Origin: Streptomyces sp. CB01249
Lineage (GTDB): Bacteria; Actinomycetota; Actinomycetes; Streptomycetales; Streptomycetaceae
Assembly (NCBI RefSeq): GCF_001905735.1
Contig: NZ_LISW01000003.1
Coordinates: 806,341-870,340, forward strand
Direction of reading: 5' to 3'
Length of the DNA: 64,000 nt
Below, one piece after another: positions 35,454 to 44,178 of the stretch. Every line of letters starts with the position of its first letter. The stretch's first letter is position 1. The notes below the pieces were generated by a model. It was not told the origin of the DNA and made no database searches. It saw nothing but the letters and a program-made list of their open reading frames with translations. The translations under genes were made by a program, and so were the position numbers.

Positions 35454-36077
35454 TCACCCGGCGGGGTCCGCACCCTGTGTGAGCGCCGCCACTGCCGAGG
35501 CCGCGAGGTCGTCCAGATACCCCGGCGGCAGCTCGCCCCGGACCACCGCGAGCCGCCAGTAGAGCGGGCCCACGATCAGGTCGAGGGCGCGGTCGGGGTC
35601 ACTGCCCCGCGGCAGCTCGCCGCGTGCGACGGCGTCCCGGACGACCACGGCGGCGACGCCCTGCTGAGGGTCGAGCAGGGCGGCCTTGATGGCGTCGGAG
35701 ATCTCCGGGTTCCTGGCCGCCTCGACCAGCAGGTCCGGGATGACCTGGGAGGCCAGCGGGTGGCGCAGGGCGTAGGCGGCCAGTTCCAGGACCGCGCGCA
35801 CGTCCCCGTACAGGGAGCCGGTGGCGGGGGCGGGCATGCCCTGCGCGGCGACGGCCGAGACCAGGTCCAGGACCAGGTGCAGCTTGGACTTCCAGCGCCG
35901 GTAGACGGCGGTCTTGCCGACGCCGGCCCGGCGGGCGATGCCCTCGATGGACATCCGGGCGAACCCGACCGCGGCGAGCTCGGCGAACACCGCGCTGCGG
36001 ATGGCGTCGGTCACGTCCTCACGCAGGACGGCGGCTCCCGCCGGGGCTCGGCGGCGGCTTCCGGGGTCGGTGGTCAT
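35454..36077 (-). CDS. TetR family transcriptional repressor
   Basis: A 207-residue regulator. The N-terminal helix-turn-helix (about 38-66: G-F-A-R-M-S-I-E-G-I-A-R-R-A-G-V-G-K-T-A-V-Y-R-R-W) is typical, and the C-terminal half resembles TetR_C ligand domains with a P-D-R-A-L-D-L-I-V-G-P-L-Y-W-R segment. It is divergent from the tagG/tagH exporter genes. A dyad with GAAACG/CGTTCC arms lies between them and overlaps both promoters, so it probably represses itself and the exporter. TATGAT 6 nt before the ATG suggests a leaderless transcript. The ligand is unknown. Confidence 0.92.
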   Translation of the reverse strand: MTTDPGSRRRAPAGAAVLREDVTDAIRSAVFAELAAVGFARMSIEGIARRAGVGKTAVYRRWKSKLHLVLDLVSAVAAQGMPAPATGSLYGDVRAVLELAAYALRHPLASQVIPDLLVEAARNPEISDAIKAALLDPQQGVAAVVVRDAVARGELPRGSDPDRALDLIVGPLYWRLAVVRGELPPGYLDDLAASAVAALTQGADPAG

Positions 36078-36083
36078 GGCCGA

Positions 36084-36089
36084 ATCATA
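36084..36089 (-). promoter_or_regulatory. -10 box of the tetR gene (leaderless)
   Basis: TATGAT on the minus strand, 6 nt before the ATG at 36077. The expected -35 position falls inside the TetR-type dyad at 36102-36117. Confidence 0.55.
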
Positions 36090-36101
36090 GTCCGCGACGA
36101 C

Positions 36102-36117
36102 GAAACGGTTGCGTTCC
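36102..36117. promoter_or_regulatory. Putative TetR operator
   Basis: GAAACG-gttg-CGTTCC, an inverted repeat with one mismatch per arm. It covers the -35 areas of both divergent promoters. Confidence 0.5.
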
Positions 36118-36138
36118 GACGTGAGTACGTCCTACCCT
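36109..36138 (+). promoter_or_regulatory. Promoter of tagG/tagH
   Basis: TTGCGT (36109-36114), 18-bp spacer, TACCCT (36133-36138). It leaves an untranslated leader of about 95 nt. Its -35 lies in the TetR-type dyad. Confidence 0.5.
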
Positions 36139-36237
36139 CGGCGTTGCGACGATACGGTCCCGTCCCGTCGCCGGGCGCGTCTTTCCCGCCCGCACGCCGT
36201 GCCCCCGCCTGCCCGCCTCCCGTCGAAAGCGATCGTG

Positions 36238-37173
36238 GTGAGCCAGACAACAGCCCCGGCCCCGGTGGACAGCCCGCCGCCCCTCTCCCCGCCCGTGTAC
36301 GGCTCCGGCGAGCTCGCCGCGCTCGCCGAGCGCCACGGGCTGACCGTGAGCGGCGCGCGGCCGTCGCTGCGCGCGTACGTACGTCAGCTGTGGGGGCGAC
36401 GGCACTTCATCACGGCCTTCGCCACGGCCAGGCTGACCGCCCAGTACAGCCAGGCGAAGCTGGGCCAGGTCTGGCAGCTCATGACCCCGCTGCTCAACGC
36501 GACGGTCTACTACTTCATCTTCGGCATCCTGATGAAGACGAAGCACGGCGTGCCGGACTTCGTGCCGTTCCTGGTCACGGGCGTCTTCATCTGGACCTTC
36601 ACCAGTTCCTCGATCACCGCCGGCACGCGGGCGATCAGCGGCAACATCGGCCTCGTACGGGCGCTGCACTTCCCGCGCGCCTCGCTGCCGATCGCGCTCG
36701 CCCTGCAACAGCTCCAGCAGCTGCTGTTCTCGCTGGGGGCGCTGGTCCTGATCCTGCTGGCCTTCGGGCAGTACCCGCAGCCGACCTGGCTGCTCGCGGT
36801 GCCCGCGCTGGCCCTCCAGGCCGTGTTCAACACCGGCCTCTCGATGGTCATGGCCCGCCTCGCCGCGCGCACCCCGGACATCGCCCAGCTCACCCCGTTC
36901 GTGCTGCGCACCTGGATGTACGCGTCGGGCGTGATGTGGAGCATGGACACGATGCTGAGCGGCGACCGGGTGCCGGAGTGGGTGAAGCTCGCGCTCGAAC
37001 TGAATCCGGCGGCCGTCTTCATCGATCTGGTGCGCTTCGCGCTCATTGACAGCTTCGGCGCGAACCAGCTGCCCCCGCACGTCTGGGCGGTCGCGGCCGG
37101 CTGGGCCCTGGTGTGCGGCGTGGGCGGCTTCGTCTACTTCTGGAAGGCCGAGGAGAGTTACGGACGTGGCTGA
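36238..37173 (+). CDS. Cell-surface polysaccharide/teichoic acid ABC exporter permease (TagG-like)
   Basis: A 311-residue ABC-2 type permease. A Pro-rich start and a cytoplasmic stretch are followed by A-Q-Y-S-Q-A-K-L-G-Q-V-W-Q-L, the amphipathic interface helix typical of TagG and Wzm, and six helices. It exports a finished lipid-linked glycopolymer together with the ATPase encoded next. The start is GTG 36238 (GTG 36235 is equally possible). Its last bases overlap the tagH start by 8 nt, so the pair is translationally coupled. Confidence 0.92.
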   Translation: MSQTTAPAPVDSPPPLSPPVYGSGELAALAERHGLTVSGARPSLRAYVRQLWGRRHFITAFATARLTAQYSQAKLGQVWQLMTPLLNATVYYFIFGILMKTKHGVPDFVPFLVTGVFIWTFTSSSITAGTRAISGNIGLVRALHFPRASLPIALALQQLQQLLFSLGALVLILLAFGQYPQPTWLLAVPALALQAVFNTGLSMVMARLAARTPDIAQLTPFVLRTWMYASGVMWSMDTMLSGDRVPEWVKLALELNPAAVFIDLVRFALIDSFGANQLPPHVWAVAAGWALVCGVGGFVYFWKAEESYGRG

Positions 37174-37936
37174 TTCCCTGATCCCGACGGTCGTCGTGGA
37201 CGACGTCCACATCACGTACAAGGTCGACGGCGCCCGCACCGGCCGGGGCAGCGCCACCTCCGCGCTGAGCCGGATCGCCTCGCGCCGGCAGGCCCCGGGG
37301 GTGCGCGAGGTGCACGCCGTCAGGGGCGTCAGCTTCGCCGCGTACAAGGGGGAGGCGATCGGGCTGATCGGCTCCAACGGCTCGGGCAAGTCGACCCTGC
37401 TGAAGGCGATCGCGGGTCTGCTCCCCGCCTCGAAGGGCCGCGTCCACACCCACGGCCAGCCCTCGCTGCTCGGCGTCAACGCCGCGCTGATGGGCGACCT
37501 GACCGGCGAGCGCAACGTGGTGCTGGGCGGCCTCGCGATGGGCATGACGCGGGCGGAGATCCGGGAGCGCTACGACGAGATCGTGGACTTCTCCGGCATC
37601 AACGAGAAGGGCGACTTCATCACCCTGCCGATGCGCACGTACTCCTCCGGCATGGGCGCCCGCCTCCGCTTCTCGATCGCCGCCGCGAAGAACCACGATG
37701 TCCTGCTGATCGACGAGGCCCTCTCCACGGGCGACGCCCGCTTCCAGCAACGCAGCAAGGCCCGCATCCTCGAACTGCGCGAACAGGCCGGCACGGTGTT
37801 CCTGGTGAGCCACCACAACAAGTCCATCACCGAAACCTGCGACCGAGCCCTGTGGCTGGAGTCCGGCACCCTCCGCATGGACGGCCCGGCGAAGGAAGTC
37901 ATGGCGGAGTACGAACGCTTCACGAAGAAGCGATAA
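37166..37936 (+). CDS. Cell-surface polysaccharide/teichoic acid ABC exporter ATPase (TagH-like)
   Basis: A 256-residue ABC ATPase: Walker A GSNGSGKST (69-77), the compact signature SSGMGAR typical of TagH/Wzt rather than LSGGQ, Walker B LLIDEAL and the switch His in SHHNKS. The start is a GTG at 37166 with GAGGAGAG upstream. It lacks the C-terminal sugar-binding extension found in some Wzt proteins, so the polymer is probably not selected by a capping group. Partner of the upstream permease. Confidence 0.94.
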   Translation: MADSLIPTVVVDDVHITYKVDGARTGRGSATSALSRIASRRQAPGVREVHAVRGVSFAAYKGEAIGLIGSNGSGKSTLLKAIAGLLPASKGRVHTHGQPSLLGVNAALMGDLTGERNVVLGGLAMGMTRAEIRERYDEIVDFSGINEKGDFITLPMRTYSSGMGARLRFSIAAAKNHDVLLIDEALSTGDARFQQRSKARILELREQAGTVFLVSHHNKSITETCDRALWLESGTLRMDGPAKEVMAEYERFTKKR

Positions 37937-37939
37937 GCA

Positions 37940-38023
37940 AAAAGATGCCCTCAATCGCCGGGCGGGCTCAATAAAGCCTGCCCGGCCAAAATCAAGCCCG
38001 CCCGGCGATTGAGGGCATCTTTT
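37940..38023. terminator. Perfect 29-bp inverted repeat, bidirectional terminator
   Basis: Arms 37940-37968 and 37995-38023 are perfectly complementary around a 26-nt loop, with an A-tract on the left and T-tract on the right. It lies between tagH and the convergent glutamate dehydrogenase gene. A third, partial copy of the CCGGCGATTGAGG core follows at 38024-38045. Confidence 0.85.
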
Positions 38024-38099
38024 GAGCCCGTCCGGCGATTGAGGACAAAGGGCAGGCGGCGGCCACGAACCCGCAGCCGCCACCCACCCGCGGCGCAGC

Positions 38100-41000
38100 C
38101 TAGGCGTGCGTACGCAGCAACGTCCGCATCGTCCGCATGGCCACCGACAGATTCGCCAGATCAAACGCGTCCGACCCCTGGATCTCCTCCAGCGTCGACC
38201 GCGACCGGGCCAGAATCGCCGCGTTCTTGTCCTCCCACGCCTCGAACCGCTCCTGCGGCGACGACGCCCCGTCGCCCACGGCCAGCACATCGGCCGTCAG
38301 CGCCGCATGCGCCGCGTACAGGTCCTCGCGGATCGACGCCCGCGCCATCGACTGCCAGCGGTCCGCCCGCGGCAGCTCGATGATCCGGTCCATCAGCTGC
38401 GTGATCCCCAGCCGGTCCGCGAGGTCGTAGTACACCTCCGCGACGGCCAGCGGCTCCTTGCCCGTACGGTCCGCGATCGCCACGATGTCGAGCGTGGGGA
38501 AGGCGGAGGAGAAGCCCGCGACGCGCTGCGCCAGCTCGTCCGGGACGCCCGCCTCGGTCAGCTCGTCCAGGATGCCCTGGTACCACTCCTGGTCGGCGCC
38601 CTTCAGCATCTTCGGCAGCGCCGCCCAGACCTGCTCGACGCCGTCGCGGAAGAAGTCGACCGTCTCGGAGATCGCCAGCGGCTGCGGCCGGTTGCCCAGC
38701 AGCCAGCGCGAACCGCGCTCGACCAGCCGCCGCGAGTGCAGCCGGATCCGGGTCTGGACATCGGCGGCGACCTTGTTGTCGAGGGCTTCCACCGCGTCCC
38801 AGACCTCGCCGAGCCCGAAGATCTCCCGCGCCGCGAACTGCGCGCGCACGATCTCCTCGATGGAGGCCCCGGTCTCCTCCCGCAGCCGGTGCAGGAAGGT
38901 CGAACCGCCACTGTTGACCGTGTCGTTGACCAGCACCGTGGTGATGATCTCGCGCCGCAGGGCGTGCCCGTCGACCGCCTCGGGGTAGCGCGTGCGCAGC
39001 TGCTCCGGGAAGTAGGCGTGCAGCAGCTTCTGGAGGTGCGGGTCGTCCGGCAGGCTGGTCCCGATCAGCTCCTGCGCCGCCGTGATCTTGGTGTAGGCGA
39101 GCAGCACGGCCAGCTCGGGCTGCGTGAGCCCCTTGCCGGCGTTCAGCAGCTCGCGGATCTGCCGGTCGTTGGGCAGGAATTCCAGCGCCCGGTCGAGGTA
39201 GCCGTCGCGCCCGAGCCGCCGCATGAAGCGCTGCTGGGCGTGGAGCAGGGAGGGCGCCTGCGCGACCGAGTTGGCCAGGGCCGTGTTCTGCGCGTAGTTG
39301 TTGCGCAGCACCAGGTGCCCGATCTCGTCGGTCATCTCGGCGAGCAGCTTGTTGCGCTGCTTGACGGTCATGTCGCCGTCCCGCACCAGCCCGTTGAGCA
39401 GGATCTTGATGTTGACCTCGTGGTCGGAGGTGTCAACCCCGGCGCTGTTGTCGATCGCGTCGGTGTTGATCCGGCCGCCGTCGCGGGCGAACTCGATGCG
39501 CCCGAGCTGGGTGGCGCCGAGGTTGCCGCCCTCCCCGACGACCTTGGCGCGCAGGTCGGCGCCGTTGACGCGGATCGCGTCGTTGCCCTTGTCGCCGACG
39601 TCCGCGTTCGACTCGGCGGTGGACTTGATGTACGTGCCGATGCCGCCGTTCCACAGGAGGTCGACGGGGGCCTTGAGAACGGCCTGCATCAGCTCGGCGG
39701 GCGTCATCTTGGTGACCCCGGCCTCGATGCCCAGCGCCTCGCGGATGTGGGCGTTGACCGGGATGGACTTGGCGCTGCGCGGGTGGACGCCGCCGCCCGC
39801 GGAGATCAGGTCCTTGTCGTAGTCGGCCCAGGAGCTGCGCGGCAGGTCGAAGAGGCGGCGCCGCTCGGCGTAGGAGGTGGCGGCGTCCGGGTTCGGGTCG
39901 ATGAAGATGTGCCGGTGGTCGAACGCGGCGACGAGCCTGATGTGCTCGGAGAGCAGCATGCCGTTGCCGAACACGTCGCCGGACATGTCACCGACGCCGA
40001 CGACCGTGAAGTCCTCGGTCTGGGTGTCGTGGCCGAGCTCGCGGAAGTGCCGCTTGACGGACTCCCAGGCGCCCCGGGCGGTGATGCCCATGCCCTTGTG
40101 GTCGTAACCCGCCGAACCGCCGGAGGCGAACGCGTCCCCGAGCCAGAAGCCGTACGCGACGGCGACCTCGTTGGCGATGTCGGAGAACTTCGCGGTGCCC
40201 TTGTCGGCGGCGACGACCAGGTACGTGTCGTCCTCGTCGTGCCGGACGACGTCCTTGGGCGGGACGACCTCGCCGGCCACCATGTTGTCGGTGATGTCGA
40301 GGAGCGCCGAGATGAAGGTGCGGTAGGCGGCGATGCCCTCGGCCATCCAGGCGTCCCGGTCGGACGGGTCGGGCAGCTGCTTGGCGACGAAGCCGCCCTT
40401 AGCGCCGACCGGCACGATGACGGTGTTCTTCACCATCTGCGCCTTGACCAGGCCCAGGATCTCCGTACGGAAGTCCTCGCGCCGGTCCGACCAGCGCAGG
40501 CCACCGCGGGCGACCTTGCCGAAGCGCAGGTGGACGCCCTCGACGCGCGGCGAGTAGACCCAGATCTCGAACGCCGGGCGGGGCGCGGGCAGGTCCGGGA
40601 TGGACTGCGGGTCGAACTTCATCGAGACGTACGCGTGCGGCTCGCCGTCGTCCGCGTGCTGGAAGAAGTTGGTGCGCAGGGTGGCCTTGATGACGGTGAG
40701 GAAGGAGCGCAGGATGCGGTCCTCATCGAGCGAGGCGACCTGGTCGAGGGCCCCGTCGAGCTCTTCGAGGAGCCCGTCGGTCAGCTCCGTGCCCGCGCTC
40801 TGGCGGCCCGGCGACATCCGGGCCTCGAAGAGCGAGACGAGCAGCCGGGTGGTGTGGACGTTGTTCTGGAGGGTGGACTCCATGTAGTCCTGGCTGAACG
40901 TGGAACCGGCCTGGCGCAGGTACTTCGCGTAGGCGCGCAGCACCATGGCCTGGCGCCAGTCGAGCCCCGCGCTCAGCACCAGCGCGTTGAAGCCGTCGTT

Positions 41001-43103
41001 CTCCGCCTCGCCGGTCCACACGGCGGCGAAGGCGTCCTGGAAGCGCTCGCGCGCCCCGTCGGCCAGGTAGCCGCCGTTGGCGGTGGCCTGCGGCATCCGC
41101 AGCCCGAAGTCGTAGATCCAGGCATGCGTACGGTCGGCGCAGCGCAGCTCGTACGGGCGCTCGTCCACGACCTCGACGCCGAGCCGCTGGAGGGCGGGCA
41201 GCACCGCGGAGAGCGAGACCTGCTCACCGGTGCGGTAGATCTTGAAGCGGCGCTCGCCGGGGGCGGCGCCGACCGGCTCGTACAGGCTGAGCGAGAAGTC
41301 CCGCTCGTTCTCCTTGAGCGCTTCGAGGTGGACGAGGTCGGCGACGGCGGCGCGCGCCGAGTGGTCGGCCTTGTAGCCCTCGGGGAAGGAGTGCCCGTAC
41401 TGGCGGAGCAGTTCGGCGGCGCGCTCCTCGCCGCACTCGGCGTTCAGCGCCTCCTGGAAGCCGTCGGCCCAGGAGCGGGCGGCCTCGACGAGGCGGGCCT
41501 CGATGCGGTCGGTCTCGGCGTCGGTGAGGCTGGGCAGCTCGCTGCCGGGCGCGACGCGGACGACGAAGTGGAGCCGGGAGAGGATCGATTCGGTGTTCCA
41601 GGCCGTGAAGTCGACGCTGGTGCCGTTCAGTTCCTCCTTGAGGATGTCGATCAGCCGCAGCCGCACCCCGGTGGTGTAGCGGTCGCGCGGCAGGTAGACG
41701 ATCGCGGAGTAGTAGCGGCCGTACTCGTCCTGGCGCAGGTAGAGGCGCAGCCGGCGCCGCTCCTGGAGGTAGAGCACCGAGGTGACGATGGAGCGCAGCT
41801 GGTCGACGGGGGTCTGGAACAGCTCGTCGCGGGGGTAGGTCTCCAGGATCTGGAGCAGGTCGCGGCCGTCGTGGCTGTTGGGCGTGAACCCGGCGCCCTC
41901 CAGCACCTCGGCGACCTTGCGGCGGATGACGGGGACCCGGCGCACGGACTCGGTGTAGGCGGCGGACGAGAAGAGGCCGAGGAAGCGGCGCTCACCGATG
42001 ACGTTGCCGTCGGCGTCGAACTTCTTCACGCCGACGTAATCGAGGTAGCTGGGGCGGTGCACGGTCGCCCGGCTGTTGGCCTTGGTCAGGACGAGGAGCT
42101 TGTGCTCGCGGGCCTTGGCCCGGGCGTCGGCGGGCAGCCGGTCGAAGGACGGGCTGACGGGGTGCGCCTCGTCCTCGGTGTGGTGCGGGTCGGAGCGCAG
42201 GATGCCGAGTCCGGTGCCGGGGACGGCGGCCAGCGAGTCGGTGTCCCGCAGCTCGTACTCGCGGTAGCCGAGGAAGGTGAAGTGGTCGGCGGCGAGCCAG
42301 CGCAGCAGCTCCCGGGCCTCGTTGATCTCGTCGTCGGCGAGGTCGTCCAGCGGCTCGCCGGGCAGGTCGTCGGCGATCCGGAGCGCCGCGCCCCGCATCT
42401 TCTCCCAGTCCTCGACGGTCTCCCGTACGTCGGACAGGACGCGCAGCAGGTCCTGCTGGATCTGCTTGAGGTCCGCGCGGTCGGTCTCGCGGTCGATCTC
42501 GACGTGGATCCAGGACTCGACCAGCGCGTCGTGCGGCAGGCCCGCCTTGGCGTCCTTGGGGCCCTTGCCGCCGTCCCGGCGGGTGCCGTCGGTCAGGACC
42601 TCGACCAGCTTGCCGGTCACGTCGCGGCGGACGACGACCTGCGGGTGGATCACGACGTGGATGCCGCGGCCCTGGCGGGAGAGCTCGTTGGTGACGGAGT
42701 CGACCAGGAACGGCATGTCGTCGGTGACGACCTCGACCACGGAGTGGCTGCAGGTCCAGCCGTTCTCCTCGACGGTCGGGGTGTGCACCCGGACGTTCGC
42801 CTTGCCCTGGGGGCGCTCCTCGGCCAGCCGGTAGTGGGAGGAGGCGGCACCGAAGACGTCGATCGGGTCCCGGCCCACGATGTCCTCGGGGGCGGTGTGC
42901 AGGTAGTAGCGCTGGAGGTAGGAGAGCAGGACGTCCTGGCGGGAGTGCTCCTGCCCGGCCCCCGAGCCGTCGGCCCCGGCGGACGCGACGTGCACCCGGG
43001 GGGCACCGTCCGGCCCGCCGACACCACCGCCCGGGCTGTTGTCAGCTACCTTGGCGGCCCGTGCGAGCAGCTCGGCCTTGGCTTCGTCCAGCTTGGTCTG
43101 CAT
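38100..43103 (-). CDS. gdhB: Large NAD-specific glutamate dehydrogenase
   Basis: A 1667-residue enzyme of the 180-kDa class first described in Streptomyces clavuligerus. A long N-terminal regulatory region with ACT-like parts precedes the catalytic core, which includes KFDPQSIPDLP, LRFGKVARGGLRWSDRREDFRTE (split here only for description) and V-P-V-G-A-K-G-G-F-V near residues 840-910, and a long C-terminal region. It deaminates glutamate to 2-oxoglutarate with NAD, feeding amino-acid carbon into the TCA cycle. The ATG at 43103 has AGGAG upstream. It is monocistronic by position: a terminator lies after it and a 358-bp gap before it. The symbol is the name commonly used for this class. Confidence 0.95.
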   Translation of the reverse strand: MQTKLDEAKAELLARAAKVADNSPGGGVGGPDGAPRVHVASAGADGSGAGQEHSRQDVLLSYLQRYYLHTAPEDIVGRDPIDVFGAASSHYRLAEERPQGKANVRVHTPTVEENGWTCSHSVVEVVTDDMPFLVDSVTNELSRQGRGIHVVIHPQVVVRRDVTGKLVEVLTDGTRRDGGKGPKDAKAGLPHDALVESWIHVEIDRETDRADLKQIQQDLLRVLSDVRETVEDWEKMRGAALRIADDLPGEPLDDLADDEINEARELLRWLAADHFTFLGYREYELRDTDSLAAVPGTGLGILRSDPHHTEDEAHPVSPSFDRLPADARAKAREHKLLVLTKANSRATVHRPSYLDYVGVKKFDADGNVIGERRFLGLFSSAAYTESVRRVPVIRRKVAEVLEGAGFTPNSHDGRDLLQILETYPRDELFQTPVDQLRSIVTSVLYLQERRRLRLYLRQDEYGRYYSAIVYLPRDRYTTGVRLRLIDILKEELNGTSVDFTAWNTESILSRLHFVVRVAPGSELPSLTDAETDRIEARLVEAARSWADGFQEALNAECGEERAAELLRQYGHSFPEGYKADHSARAAVADLVHLEALKENERDFSLSLYEPVGAAPGERRFKIYRTGEQVSLSAVLPALQRLGVEVVDERPYELRCADRTHAWIYDFGLRMPQATANGGYLADGARERFQDAFAAVWTGEAENDGFNALVLSAGLDWRQAMVLRAYAKYLRQAGSTFSQDYMESTLQNNVHTTRLLVSLFEARMSPGRQSAGTELTDGLLEELDGALDQVASLDEDRILRSFLTVIKATLRTNFFQHADDGEPHAYVSMKFDPQSIPDLPAPRPAFEIWVYSPRVEGVHLRFGKVARGGLRWSDRREDFRTEILGLVKAQMVKNTVIVPVGAKGGFVAKQLPDPSDRDAWMAEGIAAYRTFISALLDITDNMVAGEVVPPKDVVRHDEDDTYLVVAADKGTAKFSDIANEVAVAYGFWLGDAFASGGSAGYDHKGMGITARGAWESVKRHFRELGHDTQTEDFTVVGVGDMSGDVFGNGMLLSEHIRLVAAFDHRHIFIDPNPDAATSYAERRRLFDLPRSSWADYDKDLISAGGGVHPRSAKSIPVNAHIREALGIEAGVTKMTPAELMQAVLKAPVDLLWNGGIGTYIKSTAESNADVGDKGNDAIRVNGADLRAKVVGEGGNLGATQLGRIEFARDGGRINTDAIDNSAGVDTSDHEVNIKILLNGLVRDGDMTVKQRNKLLAEMTDEIGHLVLRNNYAQNTALANSVAQAPSLLHAQQRFMRRLGRDGYLDRALEFLPNDRQIRELLNAGKGLTQPELAVLLAYTKITAAQELIGTSLPDDPHLQKLLHAYFPEQLRTRYPEAVDGHALRREIITTVLVNDTVNSGGSTFLHRLREETGASIEEIVRAQFAAREIFGLGEVWDAVEALDNKVAADVQTRIRLHSRRLVERGSRWLLGNRPQPLAISETVDFFRDGVEQVWAALPKMLKGADQEWYQGILDELTEAGVPDELAQRVAGFSSAFPTLDIVAIADRTGKEPLAVAEVYYDLADRLGITQLMDRIIELPRADRWQSMARASIREDLYAAHAALTADVLAVGDGASSPQERFEAWEDKNAAILARSRSTLEEIQGSDAFDLANLSVAMRTMRTLLRTHA

Positions 43104-43461
43104 GTCCTCTGGCTCCTGTCGCGCGCCGTTGCGTGACGTAGGTGAAAAGGTCGGCGTAACGCCACGACGCGGGGTTTCCGGTCGAGGTCGACGCTATGCC
43201 GCGATGAGAGACCGCCGGGACCGTATCGGCCGTTTCCAGTGGCCGGTCCGGGCGGGAGGGATCAGCCGAGGCAGCCCGGGCACGGTGGCGCTCCGGGCGC
43301 GGGCCGGGGGCTTCACTGCCCCCGAGGCATATCGCGCTGATCACGGCACCAGGCTATCTCGCCCGCACCGGTGACCGTCACGATCCGGATGTGTACAAAA
43401 GAAGCCCACGAAATTTGACACTCTGGACAGCGCGAACGTGTCGTCCGAGACCCTCGTCCGG
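43104..43461. other. Intergenic region upstream of the glutamate dehydrogenase gene
   Basis: This 358-bp region holds no gene. It must contain the dehydrogenase promoter (minus strand), but I see no clear pair. A consensus TTGACA on the plus strand (43415-43420) has no matching -10 and no gene downstream. Confidence 0.5.
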
Positions 43462-44139
43462 CTACCGGGTCAGCTGCTCGGCGAGGGCGATCGCCTCGGT
43501 CAACGTGTCCACGACGGGGACACCGGCCTTCTCCAGGCTGGCACGGCTGTGCGAACCGCCCGTGTAGAGGACGGCCTTGGCACCGGCGTGCGCGGCGGCC
43601 ACGGCGTCGTCCACCGCGTCACCTATGACGACCGTGTGCTGCGGGGATATCCCGTCCATGGCCGCGAGGTGCCGCCGCATGTACTCCGACTTGCTGCCGC
43701 CGGACGGACCGGTGCGCCCGTCCACGCGGACGAAGTGCCGCTCGATGCCGAATCCGCGCACGACGGGGACGAGCTCCTCGTGCCGGTACATGCTCATGAT
43801 CGACTGGCTGCGCCCGGTCAGCTGCCACCCGGCCAGCAGCTCGGCGGCCCCGGCGGTGAGCCCGCAGGCGTCGCGCTGCTCGGTGTAGTGGCGGTGGAAG
43901 ATCCCGTCCATCCGCTCCCACTCGGCGTCGGTGGGGAGGCGCCCCATCAGCCGCTCGTAGAACCGGGGTATCGGGATGCAGTACATCTCCCGGTACTGCT
44001 CCACGGTGATCGGCGCCAGGCCGACCTCCCCGAACGCGGCGTTGGTCGCGCCGACGACGGCGGTGTTGTCGTCGAGCAGCGTGCCGTTCCAGTCCCAGAC
44101 CAGATGCGTGCGGTGGTGTTCCCCCGGTGCGATCCCCAT
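43462..44139 (-). CDS. HAD-superfamily hydrolase with a DxN first motif
   Basis: A 225-residue HAD protein resembling phosphoglycolate phosphatases. Motif 1 is WDWNGTLLDD (nucleophile Asp16), where the usual second Asp is Asn18. Motif 2 is the Ser/Thr of SIMSMY, motif 3 is Lys in GGSKSE and motif 4 is VVIGDAVDD. A small helical cap lies between motifs 1 and 2. The start ATG 44139 is set by a promoter whose -10 (TACCGT) ends 7 nt before it, giving a leaderless mRNA. Upstream GTG/TTG codons at 44163 and 44169 lie inside the promoter and are less likely. Substrate unknown; the missing acid/base Asp may slow or change the reaction. Confidence 0.88.
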   Translation of the reverse strand: MGIAPGEHHRTHLVWDWNGTLLDDNTAVVGATNAAFGEVGLAPITVEQYREMYCIPIPRFYERLMGRLPTDAEWERMDGIFHRHYTEQRDACGLTAGAAELLAGWQLTGRSQSIMSMYRHEELVPVVRGFGIERHFVRVDGRTGPSGGSKSEYMRRHLAAMDGISPQHTVVIGDAVDDAVAAAHAGAKAVLYTGGSHSRASLEKAGVPVVDTLTEAIALAEQLTR

Positions 44140-44146
44140 GCCGGAA

Positions 44147-44169
44147 ACGGTACTCGCCTCCACTGACAA
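44147..44169 (-). promoter_or_regulatory. Putative PafBC-type DNA-damage promoter, leaderless
   Basis: On the minus strand: TTGTCAGTG (44169-44161), 8 nt, TACCGT (44152-44147), then 7 nt and the ATG. It matches the RecA-independent damage promoter consensus tTGTCRgtg-N8-TAnnnT at every fixed base, inside a 39-nt intergenic gap. Confidence 0.6.
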
Positions 44170-44178
44170 CGCCCTCGC

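Noticed and set aside
40283..40306. TTGTCGGTG as a third DNA-damage promoter
   Set aside because: It lies inside the dehydrogenase coding sequence, on the opposite strand, and has no TAnnnT box after 8 nt.
38106..43136. 1676-codon open frame on the plus strand
   Set aside because: Antisense shadow of the glutamate dehydrogenase gene, caused by high GC and lack of stops.
43415..43420. Consensus TTGACA as a plus-strand promoter
   Set aside because: No -10 at 16-19 bp and only convergent genes downstream.
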